Shown: piece by piece, positions 29,622-37,043 of the stretch
Position numbering within the stretch: position 1 is the stretch's first letter
How the letters are laid out: every line of letters starts with the position of its first letter
Assembly: GCF_001676655.1 (NCBI RefSeq)
Contig: NZ_LZDB01000003.1
Coordinates: 1-64,000, forward strand
Length of the DNA: 64,000 nt
Reading direction: 5' to 3'
Origin: Perlucidibaca aquatica
Lineage (GTDB): Bacteria > Pseudomonadota > Gammaproteobacteria > Pseudomonadales > Moraxellaceae
Notes under the pieces: generated by a model
Database searches by the model: none
Told to the model about the DNA's origin: nothing
What the model saw: only the letters and a program-made list of their open reading frames with translations
Position numbers and translations under genes: made by a program

Positions 29622-29750
29622 TCAGGCGGTCAGGGCAAGGCCAGTAATGGCAGAGGCGGCCGCGATGGCCAAGGTCAGCAAAAACAACAGGAAGAGAAAG
29701 CGCCAAAACGGCTTAAAGCTGGTCGGCATGGGTTCGCGTTCGAGGGGCAT
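29622..29750 (-). CDS. Small hydrophobic membrane protein upstream of purE
   Basis: A 42-codon frame read directly from the minus strand (ATG 29750, TGA ends 29622). It starts [20 protein letters not shown] and continues with about 20 hydrophobic residues and no charge after position 17, so it should be a single membrane helix with a positive-inside N-terminus. CGGAG lies about eight bases before the ATG. It ends 44 bases before purE and probably belongs to the operon. Function is unknown; I recognise no family. Confidence 0.5.
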   Translation of the reverse strand: MPLEREPMPTSFKPFWRFLFLLFLLTLAIAAASAITGLALTA

Positions 29751-29846
29751 TAGACTAACTCCGGGGCATTTCTGTGCAAATCATCGAGTGACGGCGGCGC
29801 GGGTCTTTGCGAGAATCACGCGGCCTAATACTACGCAGAGTGTGTG

Positions 29847-30386
29847 ATGAAAGCTGTTTTGTCGATGGGTTGGCAAGTGATCTGTTTTCGCGCGGGCCCC
29901 GATGCCCTGCCTTATGCACCGCGCTTATTACTGCCTTTAGTGGCGCTCAATTTATTGATTAGTTTTGCATTGCAAACGCTGGGCGGCGACAGCAATACCG
30001 ATAAGCCGGTAGTGGCCCTATCTGCCATGGCCATGGGTGCCGAAGCCCTGTGGCTAGCGTTCCTGCTGCAGCGGCGCGAGTGGATCAATCGTTGGGTGCA
30101 GTCCTTTATGGCGTTAGTTTTGGTTGATACCTTAATTACGCTGATGGCCGCACCACTGGCCATGCTGTTAGCTCAAGGCGGCGGTGTCTTTATCACGCTG
30201 GCGGCGATGGTGCAGGTGGTCATGACCTTGTGGAGTCTGTCTGCACGCGGCTTTGTTTATCAGCACAGCTTGGATATTCCGCGTTGGAAAGGGGTATTGC
30301 TGGCATTAGTGCCTTTGTTTATTGTCATGCTGCTGACGCTGCAATTCTTCCCTGAACTCATCCCCGCGCCGCCGCAAGGAACTTGA
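29847..30386 (+). CDS. Inner-membrane protein of unknown function (Yip1-like pattern)
   Basis: A 179-residue protein with four to five hydrophobic segments (around residues 25-40, 60-75, 88-115, 118-132 and 152-168). Near the N-terminus it has the short motif FRAGPDALPYAPRLL. It overlaps the start region of mpl by a few bases, so it is probably co-transcribed with mpl. Multi-span proteins of this size with this pattern are annotated as Yip1-like in some genomes, but I cannot confirm that. The start could also be the GTG at 29844. Confidence 0.65.
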   Translation: MKAVLSMGWQVICFRAGPDALPYAPRLLLPLVALNLLISFALQTLGGDSNTDKPVVALSAMAMGAEALWLAFLLQRREWINRWVQSFMALVLVDTLITLMAAPLAMLLAQGGGVFITLAAMVQVVMTLWSLSARGFVYQHSLDIPRWKGVLLALVPLFIVMLLTLQFFPELIPAPPQGT

Positions 30387-30388
30387 TC

Positions 30389-31792
30389 ATGCACATTCAT
30401 ATTCTCGGCATCTGCGGTACGTTCATGGGCTCGCTGGCGGTACTGGCGAAGTCCTTAGGGCATCAAGTCAGCGGCAGTGATGCCAGTGTGTATCCGCCCA
30501 TGAGCACGCAACTAGCGGCTCAGGGTATTGACCTTATGGAAGGTTATGCTGCCGAGCATCTTCAACCGCGCCCTGATCTGGTCATCATTGGTAACGCCAT
30601 GAGTCGCGGTAACGCCGCGGTGGAATATGTTCTGAATGAAGGCATTGCCTATACCTCGGGGCCGGCGTGGTTGGCGCAACAGGTGCTGCAAGGCAAGCAT
30701 GTGATTGGCGTTGCCGGCACGCACGGCAAAACCACCACGACCACTATGGTGGCTTGGGTGCTGGAGCAGGCCGGATTGCAGCCCGGCTTTTTAATTGGCG
30801 GCGTGCCGCAGGGGTTTGATGCCAGCGCCCGCTTGGGTGGCGGCCAATATTTTGTTGTGGAAGCAGATGAATACGACTCGGCTTTTTTCGATAAGCGCTC
30901 GAAGTTTGTTCATTACGCGCCGCGCACGGCTATTTTGAATAACCTTGAATTTGACCATGCCGATATTTTCGATGACCTCGCGGCCATCCAAAAGCAGTTT
31001 CATCACTTGGTTCGCACCGTGCCGGGCCAGGGCCAAATCCTGATGCCGGCCGATGAGCCGGCGCTTGATGAGGTGATTGCGAAAGGCTGCTGGACGCCGG
31101 TAGCCACGATGGCGTTGGTCATGTCTGGCCTAGCCCAAACGGGAGCGTCAGCGCCGGTCTGGCAAGCTGAGGCACTTACGCAAGATGGCTCCTCTTACGC
31201 GATCTGGCATCAAGGCCAATGCTATGGGTCAGTGAACTGGCCACTGACCGGCTTCCACAACGTCCGTAATGGCTTAGCTGCGATAGCAGCGGCGGCGCAT
31301 GTGGGCGTTGAAGTCACGGTGGCGATTGCCGCGTTATCGGCGTTTCCCGGCGTTAAGCGTCGCATGGAGCAGCTTGGCATAGTGGATGGCGTGACCGTCT
31401 TTGACGACTTTGCTCATCACCCCACGGCGATCCGCACCACCTTAGAAGGCTTGCGAGGACGTGTAGGTCAGCAGCGCATTTGGGCCGTGATTGAGCCGCG
31501 CTCTAACACCATGCGCTTGGGTGCGCACAAGGACGGGCTGGCGGCTTCGGCGGCGGCAGCGGATCAGGTTATCTGGTATCAGCCCAGCGGTTTAGATTGG
31601 GATTTAGCTCCCGTCGTGGCGGATAGCCCTGTGCCCGCGCAAGTGGCGTCGGATGTGGCCGCCGTGGTGGCGCGCCTTGTTGCTGAGACTCGCCCCGGTG
31701 ATGCGGTGGTGATTATGAGTAATGGCGGCTTTGGTGGCATTCATCAAAAACTACTGGCGGCCTTGCGGGAAAAATCCGGAGTAGTGGCGTGA
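30389..31792 (+). CDS. mpl: UDP-N-acetylmuramate:L-alanyl-gamma-D-glutamyl-meso-DAP ligase
   Basis: A 467-residue Mur ligase that reattaches recycled murein tripeptide to UDP-MurNAc, part of peptidoglycan recycling. Visible: HILGICGTFMGSLAVLAK at the N-terminus, ATP loop GVAGTHGKTTTTTM near residue 112, EADEYDSAFFDKRSKF and FDDFAHHPTAI. ATG 30389 follows AAGGA by eight bases; an in-frame TTG two codons upstream is unlikely. Its stop overlaps the crcB start. Confidence 0.96.
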   Translation: MHIHILGICGTFMGSLAVLAKSLGHQVSGSDASVYPPMSTQLAAQGIDLMEGYAAEHLQPRPDLVIIGNAMSRGNAAVEYVLNEGIAYTSGPAWLAQQVLQGKHVIGVAGTHGKTTTTTMVAWVLEQAGLQPGFLIGGVPQGFDASARLGGGQYFVVEADEYDSAFFDKRSKFVHYAPRTAILNNLEFDHADIFDDLAAIQKQFHHLVRTVPGQGQILMPADEPALDEVIAKGCWTPVATMALVMSGLAQTGASAPVWQAEALTQDGSSYAIWHQGQCYGSVNWPLTGFHNVRNGLAAIAAAAHVGVEVTVAIAALSAFPGVKRRMEQLGIVDGVTVFDDFAHHPTAIRTTLEGLRGRVGQQRIWAVIEPRSNTMRLGAHKDGLAASAAAADQVIWYQPSGLDWDLAPVVADSPVPAQVASDVAAVVARLVAETRPGDAVVIMSNGGFGGIHQKLLAALREKSGVVA

Positions 31793-32163
31793 ATGCGCTG
31801 GCAGTAGCCGTTGGCGCGGCTATTGGGGCATTGATACGGTGGAGTTTGGGGCTAGGGCTTAATGCGATCTGGCCAGCATTGCCACTGGGTACCTTGGTGG
31901 CGAACTGGGTGGGGGCTTATTTAGTTGGGGTGCTGGCGGCGCTTATTAGCGTTGGCGCGGCGCTGTCAGAGCCTGTGCGGCTGCTGCTGATTACGGGCTT
32001 GTTGGGCGGCCTAACCACCTTTTCCACCTTCTCGATAGAGGCGGTAAGCCTGCTGCAGCGCCAGCTCTACGGGCCGGCTTTCTGGCACATCAGTTTGCAT
32101 GTTGCGGGATCACTACTGCTGACCTTTGCTGGCTATGCCAGCGTGCAAGCGATACGGGGCTAG
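31789..32163 (+). CDS. crcB: Fluoride ion channel CrcB/FluC
   Basis: A 124-residue four-helix membrane protein exporting fluoride as a dual-topology dimer. Diagnostic: GAAIGALIRW at the N-terminus, LPLGTLVANWVGAYLVG, and GGLTTFSTFSIEA holding the conserved fluoride-pore phenylalanines. It uses GTG in a GTGA overlap with mpl, so it is read as part of the mpl transcript. There is no room for a fluoride riboswitch. Confidence 0.95.
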   Translation: MNALAVAVGAAIGALIRWSLGLGLNAIWPALPLGTLVANWVGAYLVGVLAALISVGAALSEPVRLLLITGLLGGLTTFSTFSIEAVSLLQRQLYGPAFWHISLHVAGSLLLTFAGYASVQAIRG

Positions 32164-32184
32164 GCGCAAGGCCTGCCCCGTATC
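32151..32184 (+). terminator. Long hairpin across the crcB stop codon
   Basis: GATACGGGGC (32151-32160) is the exact reverse complement of 32175-32184, with an inner AGGC/GCCT stem (32162-32165 and 32171-32174), so nearly 14 pairs with one bulged T. It contains the crcB stop codon. No T-run follows on either strand. Between two convergent genes it could still limit readthrough or protect mRNA ends. Confidence 0.45.
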
Positions 32185-32196
32185 ACTTAACCGCGA

Positions 32197-32928
32197 TTAC
32201 TTCAGCGCCCGACGCTTACGCATGCGGATGTTGAGTGCTTCAACAGCGACCGAGAATGCCATCGCGCCATACACATAGCCCTTGTCTACGTGCTGACCGA
32301 AGCCTTCCGCAATCAACAGCGTACCAACCAGAACCAAGAAGGCCAGTGCCAACACCTTAACGGAGGGGTGGGCATCAACAAAGTCACCAATCGGCTTGGC
32401 GGCAAACATCATCACAGCAACCGAGAGCATGATGGCGATGACCATGATTTCGACGTCTTGCGCCAGGCCCACGGCGGTAATGACCGAGTCTAGCGAGAAC
32501 ACAATATCAATGATCGCGATCTGAACAATGATGGCGGCAAAGTTCGAGCTCACCGCGGCGGCAGATGTGGTGGCCTGCGTTTCCGTGCTTTCACCCTCAA
32601 CAGCGTCGAAGATTTCGGTAGCACTTTTCCACAGCAGGAAGAGGCCGCCGCCAATAAGAATTAAGTCTCGACCGGTGACGACGACATCGGCGACGGTAAT
32701 TAAAGGCTCCGTTAAACGCATGACCCAGGTAATCGACAGCAACAAGGCGATACGCGACACCATGGCCAAGGCAAGGCCGAAATACCGAGCGGCGGCCCGC
32801 TTTGAGGCTTCCACTTTATTGACCAAAATCGTCAAGAAAATAATGTTGTCGATGCCCAGCACGATTTCGAGCAGGCTTAAGGTAGCAAGGGTGACCCACG
32901 CTTGCGGGTCGGCAATCCATTCAAACAT
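32197..32928 (-). CDS. TerC-family integral membrane protein
   Basis: A 243-residue protein with about seven membrane segments and the TerC-family acidic motifs LLEIVLGIDNIIFLTILV and IAIIDIVFSLDSVITAVGLA, whose aspartates probably bind metal. The family includes E. coli YoaE/YgdQ and manganese exporters such as Alx. It lies eight bases after ppnP, leaving no room for a yybP-ykoY riboswitch. The substrate is not known; manganese efflux is a family-based guess. Confidence 0.88.
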   Translation of the reverse strand: MFEWIADPQAWVTLATLSLLEIVLGIDNIIFLTILVNKVEASKRAAARYFGLALAMVSRIALLLSITWVMRLTEPLITVADVVVTGRDLILIGGGLFLLWKSATEIFDAVEGESTETQATTSAAAVSSNFAAIIVQIAIIDIVFSLDSVITAVGLAQDVEIMVIAIMLSVAVMMFAAKPIGDFVDAHPSVKVLALAFLVLVGTLLIAEGFGQHVDKGYVYGAMAFSVAVEALNIRMRKRRALK

Positions 32929-32936
32929 AGCGGTTC

Positions 32937-33248
32937 TCAGGCAAAGTGGCAGACATAATCGAGGAGCTCCAGCGTTTCAATTTGAAAGCTGGAGTTACCG
33001 GGCACGCTAAACGATTGACCGGTGGCGTACTCCTGCCAAGTGCTTTCGCCGGCAAGCTGAACGCGGCAGCGACCGCCAATCACTTCCATGATTTCCGGTG
33101 CGCCGGTATTAAACGTTAACGAAGACGGGAAAATGACGCCGATAGTTTTCTTGCTGCCATCGGCAAACAAGACACTGTGACTGACACAGCGGCCATCGAA
33201 ATACACATTGGACTTCTTCACTACGCTGACATTGTCGAACTGACTCAT
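32937..33248 (-). CDS. ppnP: Pyrimidine/purine nucleoside phosphorylase PpnP
   Basis: A 103-residue single-cupin protein (formerly DUF1255, YaiE) that phosphorolyses diverse nucleosides to base and ribose-1-phosphate. Diagnostic pieces are [40 protein letters not shown] and [12 protein letters not shown]. It is full length. It is first in a two-gene minus-strand operon with the TerC gene. Confidence 0.92.
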   Translation of the reverse strand: MSQFDNVSVVKKSNVYFDGRCVSHSVLFADGSKKTIGVIFPSSLTFNTGAPEIMEVIGGRCRVQLAGESTWQEYATGQSFSVPGNSSFQIETLELLDYVCHFA

Positions 33249-33322
33249 TGAAACGATTCCTGCGCACTGCGCTGCAACTGGGGTGTGCGGATTCTAGGGC
33301 GCATTGGCTTGGTAACCAAGAC

Positions 33323-33384
33323 TTGTCATGCATCCGTCATAAAAACTTCATGGCTCTGACTTGGCCTCGCCGCAGGACTGTCAT
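33323..33384 (+). promoter_or_regulatory. Pho-box-like direct repeat array
   Basis: Heptamers at exact 11-base spacing: TTGTCAT (33323), CCGTCAT (33334), ACTTCAT (33345) and CTGACTT (33356), plus a perfect CTGTCAT at 33378, five periods from the first. PhoB boxes in E. coli are CTGTCAT repeats with an 11-base period. A possible -10 TAACAC lies at 33394-33399, nine bases after the last repeat. The orientation points to the gene at 33408. Seen: repeats and spacing; control by PhoB is inferred. Confidence 0.5.
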
Positions 33385-33407
33385 GCCGGCTGGTAACACT
33401 GCGCGTC

Positions 33408-34064
33408 ATGAAAAGAACTGCATTGACCTTCTCGTGGCATGCGGCCGTGAATGATCCGGTTGTCATGCCGTCGCAGCCCTACGCCCAGTTGCGTGAGCAG
33501 CTAAAAACCGGCGACCTCGTGCTTTTCTCGGGACGATCGTGGGCCGCGCGCTTGGTGCGTGGTTTTACCGGCAGCCGCTGGTCACATGTTGGCTTGGTTG
33601 TGCGCTTGCCGGAGCACCCGCAAACACCACTGCTCTGGGAGGCTACACGAGCCAGTAAAGTCCAGGACATTGTTCAGGGCTGTGCCTTTGATGGGGTTCA
33701 GTTGGTGTCTCTGGACGATCGCGTAGCCGGATATCAGGGCTTGGTTGCCGTGCGTCGCTTACAGGGCGTGGTGACTGATGCGCAAGCGCGTCATCGCTTG
33801 GATGAGTTAATGCTGGCCTGGCAAGCAAAGCCCTACCGTAACTTTGTGCGCCAACACCTGAGCTTTTGGGTTAGGGGTGAGCAGGGCCTGGCCTTTCAGA
33901 AAGGAGGCTTCTGCAGTGAGCTGGTCGCGGAAGTTTATCGTCAGTGGCGGTTGCTGCCTGCAGATATGCCGGCGCGTAATTATGTGCCGCGAGACTTCGC
34001 GAGTGAGGCGGGTGTGGTGCTACTCAAGGGCGGATTATCGCCCGCCTGTCTGCTGTCTATTTAA
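33408..34064 (+). CDS. YiiX/YebB-like permuted NlpC/P60 (papain-like) protein
   Basis: About 218 residues with the pattern of the permuted NlpC/P60 superfamily: KTGDLVLFSGRS, a histidine in SRWSHVGLVVRL, and a cysteine in QKGGFCSELVAEVY. These could be peptidases, amidases or acyltransferases acting on cell-wall or lipid substrates. No clear signal peptide is seen. No start has a strong ribosome site; GTG 33447 and ATG 33465 are alternatives that begin nearer the conserved region. A Pho-box-like array lies upstream and a PhoH-family gene downstream. Confidence 0.65.
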   Translation: MKRTALTFSWHAAVNDPVVMPSQPYAQLREQLKTGDLVLFSGRSWAARLVRGFTGSRWSHVGLVVRLPEHPQTPLLWEATRASKVQDIVQGCAFDGVQLVSLDDRVAGYQGLVAVRRLQGVVTDAQARHRLDELMLAWQAKPYRNFVRQHLSFWVRGEQGLAFQKGGFCSELVAEVYRQWRLLPADMPARNYVPRDFASEAGVVLLKGGLSPACLLSI

Positions 34065-34126
34065 TTGTTGGATAAATGAGCGCCGTGGGCTTTTAAGCCT
34101 CAAGAGCTTGGAGTAGCTTAGGCCTT

Positions 34127-34182
34127 ATGCGTTGACTGAGGCGCTAGCAAAAAGCGCTGCGACGCATCCCCCCCTTTGGAGG
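34127..34182 (+). promoter_or_regulatory. Structured leader before the PhoH-family gene
   Basis: ATGCGT (34127-34132) can pair with ACGCAT (34162-34167), and inside it GCGCT (34141-34145) with AGCGC (34153-34157). A C-run and the strong GGAGG (34178-34182) follow, seven bases before the ATG. The fold would leave the ribosome site free. Significance unknown. Confidence 0.3.
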
Positions 34183-34189
34183 TTTGCGC

Positions 34190-35578
34190 ATGACCGATCG
34201 CCCCGCAGATACCCGTCGCAAAGCCTACGTCCTTGATACCAACGTCCTGATTCACGACCCCAACGCCCTGCTGAACTTCGAAGAACACCAAATTCTTATT
34301 CCCATGACCGTGTTAGAGGAGCTGGATAAGCTCAAGTCCGGCAAGGCCTCCGTCTCTGCAGAGTGCCGTGCGGCTATCCGCATGATTGATCGTGTGCTGG
34401 GCTCGGCCGAGCCGGAGCAGATTCGGCAGGGTGTGCCGATTTGGCGCGATGCTGAGCGCAAGTACTTGGGCACGCTGTCGGTGCTGATGGATCAGCCTGA
34501 GGGTGGCGTACAGACCTTAGCGAACTCCCTCAACGACAACAAAATCATCAATCTCTTGGTGTCGCTGCAGGTAGCAGATCAGCAGACGCGTATCGTGTTA
34601 GTGACCAAGGACATCAACATGCGCTTAAAGGCGCGGGCCTGCGGGTTGGCGTCTGAGGACTACACCAACGACCAGTTGGTGTCGGATGTAAAGCAGCTCT
34701 CTAAAGGCTATGCCGAATTTGAAGGCTCATTTTGGGAGCGCTTCAGCGGGGTAGAAACCGTTCAGGCCATTGGCGAAACTCGGCATTATTTACGGCGTGA
34801 AGATTGGGATGCCCCCGTGTTCGCCAACCAATTTGTGGTGGATGAACAGGGCTTTATTGGACGCGTTCTGTCTGTCAGTGCCGAACAGATTGTGTTGCGT
34901 AATATGAGCCATGAGCGATTGATGAATCAGGAAGTGTGGGGGCTGCGGCCACACAATATTCATCAGGCCATGGCGCTGGATTTATTGCGCGATCCCTCGG
35001 TTCATTTGGTGTCATTAACGGGGCCGGCGGGATCGGGTAAGACGATTTTGGCGCTGGCAACGGCGATCGAGCAGAGCATTGAGGAAAAACGCTTTAATAA
35101 AATTATTGCAACGCGCTCCACCCCGCCGCTGGCGGAAGAGCACGGCTTTTTGCCAGGCACTGAAGAAGAAAAAATGGATCCGTGGCTGGGCGCCATTAGC
35201 GACAACATTGAAGCGCTGCATTTGCACGACGAAAGCCCCAAGGGCTCCATCGCCTATGTAAAGGAGCGCGCCAACATTCAATTTAAGGCACTTAACTACA
35301 TTCGCGGTCGTAGCTTTCAACGTGCCCTGATTTTGATTGATGAATGTCAAAATCTCACGCCGCATCAAATGAAGGCCATTATTACTCGAGCCGGCGAGGG
35401 TTCGAAGGTGATTTGTCTGGGCAATTTGGCTCAGATTGATACGCCGTATCTGACGCCAACAAGTTCGGGATTAACCTATATGTGCGAGCGTTTTAAAGGC
35501 TTTGCTCATGGCGGTCATATCCAATTAGAGGGTTCGCCACGCTCGGTATTGGCCGAGTACGCGGAAAATAACCTGTAA
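34190..35578 (+). CDS. PIN domain-PhoH ATPase fusion (PhoH2 type)
   Basis: A 462-residue protein with an N-terminal PIN nuclease domain (about residues 12-150: YVLDTNVLIHDPNAL, ELDKLKSG, TKDINMRLKARA) and a C-terminal PhoH P-loop ATPase (about 245-460: Walker A GPAGSGKTILAL, Walker B LILIDECQNLTPHQMKAII). PhoH2 proteins of this architecture were described as RNA helicases/ribonucleases. PIN acidic residues appear intact. ATG 34190 follows GGAGG by seven bases; an in-frame TTG two codons earlier is disfavoured. A link to phosphate starvation is a family name and a nearby Pho-like array, not proof. Confidence 0.9.
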   Translation: MTDRPADTRRKAYVLDTNVLIHDPNALLNFEEHQILIPMTVLEELDKLKSGKASVSAECRAAIRMIDRVLGSAEPEQIRQGVPIWRDAERKYLGTLSVLMDQPEGGVQTLANSLNDNKIINLLVSLQVADQQTRIVLVTKDINMRLKARACGLASEDYTNDQLVSDVKQLSKGYAEFEGSFWERFSGVETVQAIGETRHYLRREDWDAPVFANQFVVDEQGFIGRVLSVSAEQIVLRNMSHERLMNQEVWGLRPHNIHQAMALDLLRDPSVHLVSLTGPAGSGKTILALATAIEQSIEEKRFNKIIATRSTPPLAEEHGFLPGTEEEKMDPWLGAISDNIEALHLHDESPKGSIAYVKERANIQFKALNYIRGRSFQRALILIDECQNLTPHQMKAIITRAGEGSKVICLGNLAQIDTPYLTPTSSGLTYMCERFKGFAHGGHIQLEGSPRSVLAEYAENNL

Positions 35579-35633
35579 TGCGCTGGAAGGCGGGGGCAGA
35601 AATATTTTTCGGTAGCCCCCTGCATTCTTGATT

Positions 35634-35708
35634 GTGTCATCTTTTGGCTTTAACCTTCGCCGCGTCAGAGCCAGGGCGAACAAGCCGTCGAGCAGCGCAG
35701 CAACCTGA
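35634..35708 (+). CDS. Possible leader peptide before the decarboxylase
   Basis: A 24-codon frame with GTG start and TGA stop, containing an arginine-rich middle (FGFNLRRVRARANK). It lies upstream of the terminator-like hairpin at 35718-35757. Ornithine decarboxylase genes of other bacteria (E. coli speF) have an ornithine-sensing leader peptide, so it deserves mention. There is no evident ribosome site and it is not similar in detail to SpeFL. Weak. Confidence 0.15.
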   Translation: MSSFGFNLRRVRARANKPSSSAAT

Positions 35709-35717
35709 CACCGAATG

Positions 35718-35768
35718 AGCCTCTAGTGACCGTTGTGCGACAGTCGAGCTAGGGGCTTTTGTCTTTTT
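35718..35768 (+). terminator. Attenuator-like hairpin in the decarboxylase leader
   Basis: AGCCTCTAG (35718-35726) pairs with CTAGGGGCT (35749-35757) with one G-U pair, enclosing a partly paired loop, and is followed by TTTTGTCTTTTT (35757-35768). It ends only 23 bases before the decarboxylase ATG (35792), too close for a promoter in between. Transcripts of the decarboxylase must therefore pass it, which fits attenuation control. Confidence 0.6.
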
Positions 35769-35791
35769 CATGACCTTTGGGATATTTGCAC

Positions 35792-36964
35792 ATGCGCCTT
35801 TCTGACTACTGCTCCGATGCCGAGTGGGCGAAGATCAAAAAGCTGGCTGATGAGAAGGAAACGCCGTTTCTCGTCGTCGACCTCGAAATCATTAAACAAA
35901 AGTATGTTGAGTTAACAACCTGCTTTCCTGCCGCAAAAGTGCACTACGCGCTGAAGGCCAACCCGGGTCAGCCAGTGATTGAGCTGTTGCGCGACCTCGG
36001 TTCCAACTTTGACTGTGCGTCGAAGTTTGAGCTCAGCAAGGTGCTAGACAGTGGCGTTTCGCCGGACCGTGTGTCTTACGGCAACACCATTAAGAAGGCC
36101 GCACATGTGAAGTGGGCCTACGAGCAAGGCATCCGCCTGTTCGCCACCGACTCCAAAGCGGATTTGCAGAACATTGCGGAATACGCGCCCGGCTCGAAAA
36201 TTTTCGTGCGTATCTTGGTAGAAGGCGGTGAGACCGCCGAATGGCCGCTGTCGCGTAAGTTCGGCTGCCACCCGGACATGGCCATTGATTTGCTGGTGCA
36301 GGCCAAGAACCAAGGCCTGATTCCTTACGGCATCTCCTTCCACGTCGGCTCGCAGCAGAAAGACATCGCGGTTTGGGATGCGGCGCTGTCGAAAGTGAAA
36401 TACATGTTCGACTGGATGAAATTCGAAGAAGATGTGTCGCTGAAGATGATCAATCTCGGTGGCGGCTTCCCGGCCAACTACATTTCCGAAGTTAACCCGA
36501 TTCAAGTTTATGCCGAAGAAATCAACCGCTACCTGCGCGATGACTACGGTGATGACGTGCCGGAAATCATTCTTGAGCCGGGTCGTTCGCTGGTGGGTGA
36601 GTCCGGTGTACTGGTATCGGAAGTGGTGCTGATTTCGCGCAAGTCGCGTACCGACTTGAAGCGCTGGGTCTACACTGATGTTGGTTTGTTCCAAGGCCTC
36701 ATGGAAACCATGGGCGAGTCGATCAAGTACCCGATCTACACGGAAAAGATGGACGAGCATGGCAACCAGGAAGGCAGTGTGGTGCTTGCCGGCCCGACCT
36801 GCGACTCCACCGATATCATGTACGAGAATGTTGGCTACCACCTGCCGCTGAGCTTGGCGCCGCGCGATCGCCTGTACTGGATGACCACGGGTGCGTACAC
36901 GAACTCGTATAGCTCGGTAGAGTTCAACGGCTTCCCGCCGCTGCAAACCTTCTATGTGAAGTAA
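35792..36964 (+). CDS. Ornithine/lysine decarboxylase, fold III PLP type
   Basis: A 390-residue alanine-racemase-fold decarboxylase. Visible: the PLP lysine in HYALKANPGQ (Lys55), FHVGSQQ, the phosphate-binding INLGGGFP, EPGRSLVGESG, the catalytic-type GPTCDSTDI and a C-terminal TGAYTNSYSS. It makes putrescine from ornithine or cadaverine from lysine; residues I can see do not settle the substrate. ATG 35792 is preferred over TTG 35777, though no strong Shine-Dalgarno precedes it. Its own leader holds a terminator-like hairpin and a terminator follows, so it is probably a regulated single-gene unit. Confidence 0.92.
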   Translation: MRLSDYCSDAEWAKIKKLADEKETPFLVVDLEIIKQKYVELTTCFPAAKVHYALKANPGQPVIELLRDLGSNFDCASKFELSKVLDSGVSPDRVSYGNTIKKAAHVKWAYEQGIRLFATDSKADLQNIAEYAPGSKIFVRILVEGGETAEWPLSRKFGCHPDMAIDLLVQAKNQGLIPYGISFHVGSQQKDIAVWDAALSKVKYMFDWMKFEEDVSLKMINLGGGFPANYISEVNPIQVYAEEINRYLRDDYGDDVPEIILEPGRSLVGESGVLVSEVVLISRKSRTDLKRWVYTDVGLFQGLMETMGESIKYPIYTEKMDEHGNQEGSVVLAGPTCDSTDIMYENVGYHLPLSLAPRDRLYWMTTGAYTNSYSSVEFNGFPPLQTFYVK

Positions 36965-36983
36965 GCTGTCGGTGAGATGAAAG

Positions 36984-37010
36984 AGGCCCGCCATGAGCGG
37001 GCCTTTTTTT
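36984..37010 (+). terminator. Intrinsic terminator after the decarboxylase
   Basis: AGGCCCGC (36984-36991) pairs with GCGGGCCT (36997-37004) over CATGA, followed by TTTTTTT to 37010. Twenty bases after the decarboxylase stop. The convergent antiporter gene may use it in reverse, less efficiently. Confidence 0.9.
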
Positions 37011-37043
37011 GCATTAAAATTCGTACAGTTAAGTCGCTACTGA

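Noticed and set aside
31700-31790. Fluoride riboswitch before crcB
   Set aside because: crcB starts inside the mpl stop codon, so the upstream DNA is coding and no riboswitch core was seen.
32929-32936. yybP-ykoY manganese riboswitch before the TerC-family gene
   Set aside because: Only eight bases separate the gene from ppnP.
35634-35791. SAM, SAH or other known riboswitch suggested by the GCAACC segment near 35700
   Set aside because: Only a short string matches; the surrounding conserved stems and loops of those riboswitches are not present. Kept as an unclassified leader.
36044-36994. A 316-codon minus-strand frame opposite the decarboxylase
   Set aside because: Shadow of a highly biased gene; the plus-strand product is a complete, recognisable enzyme.
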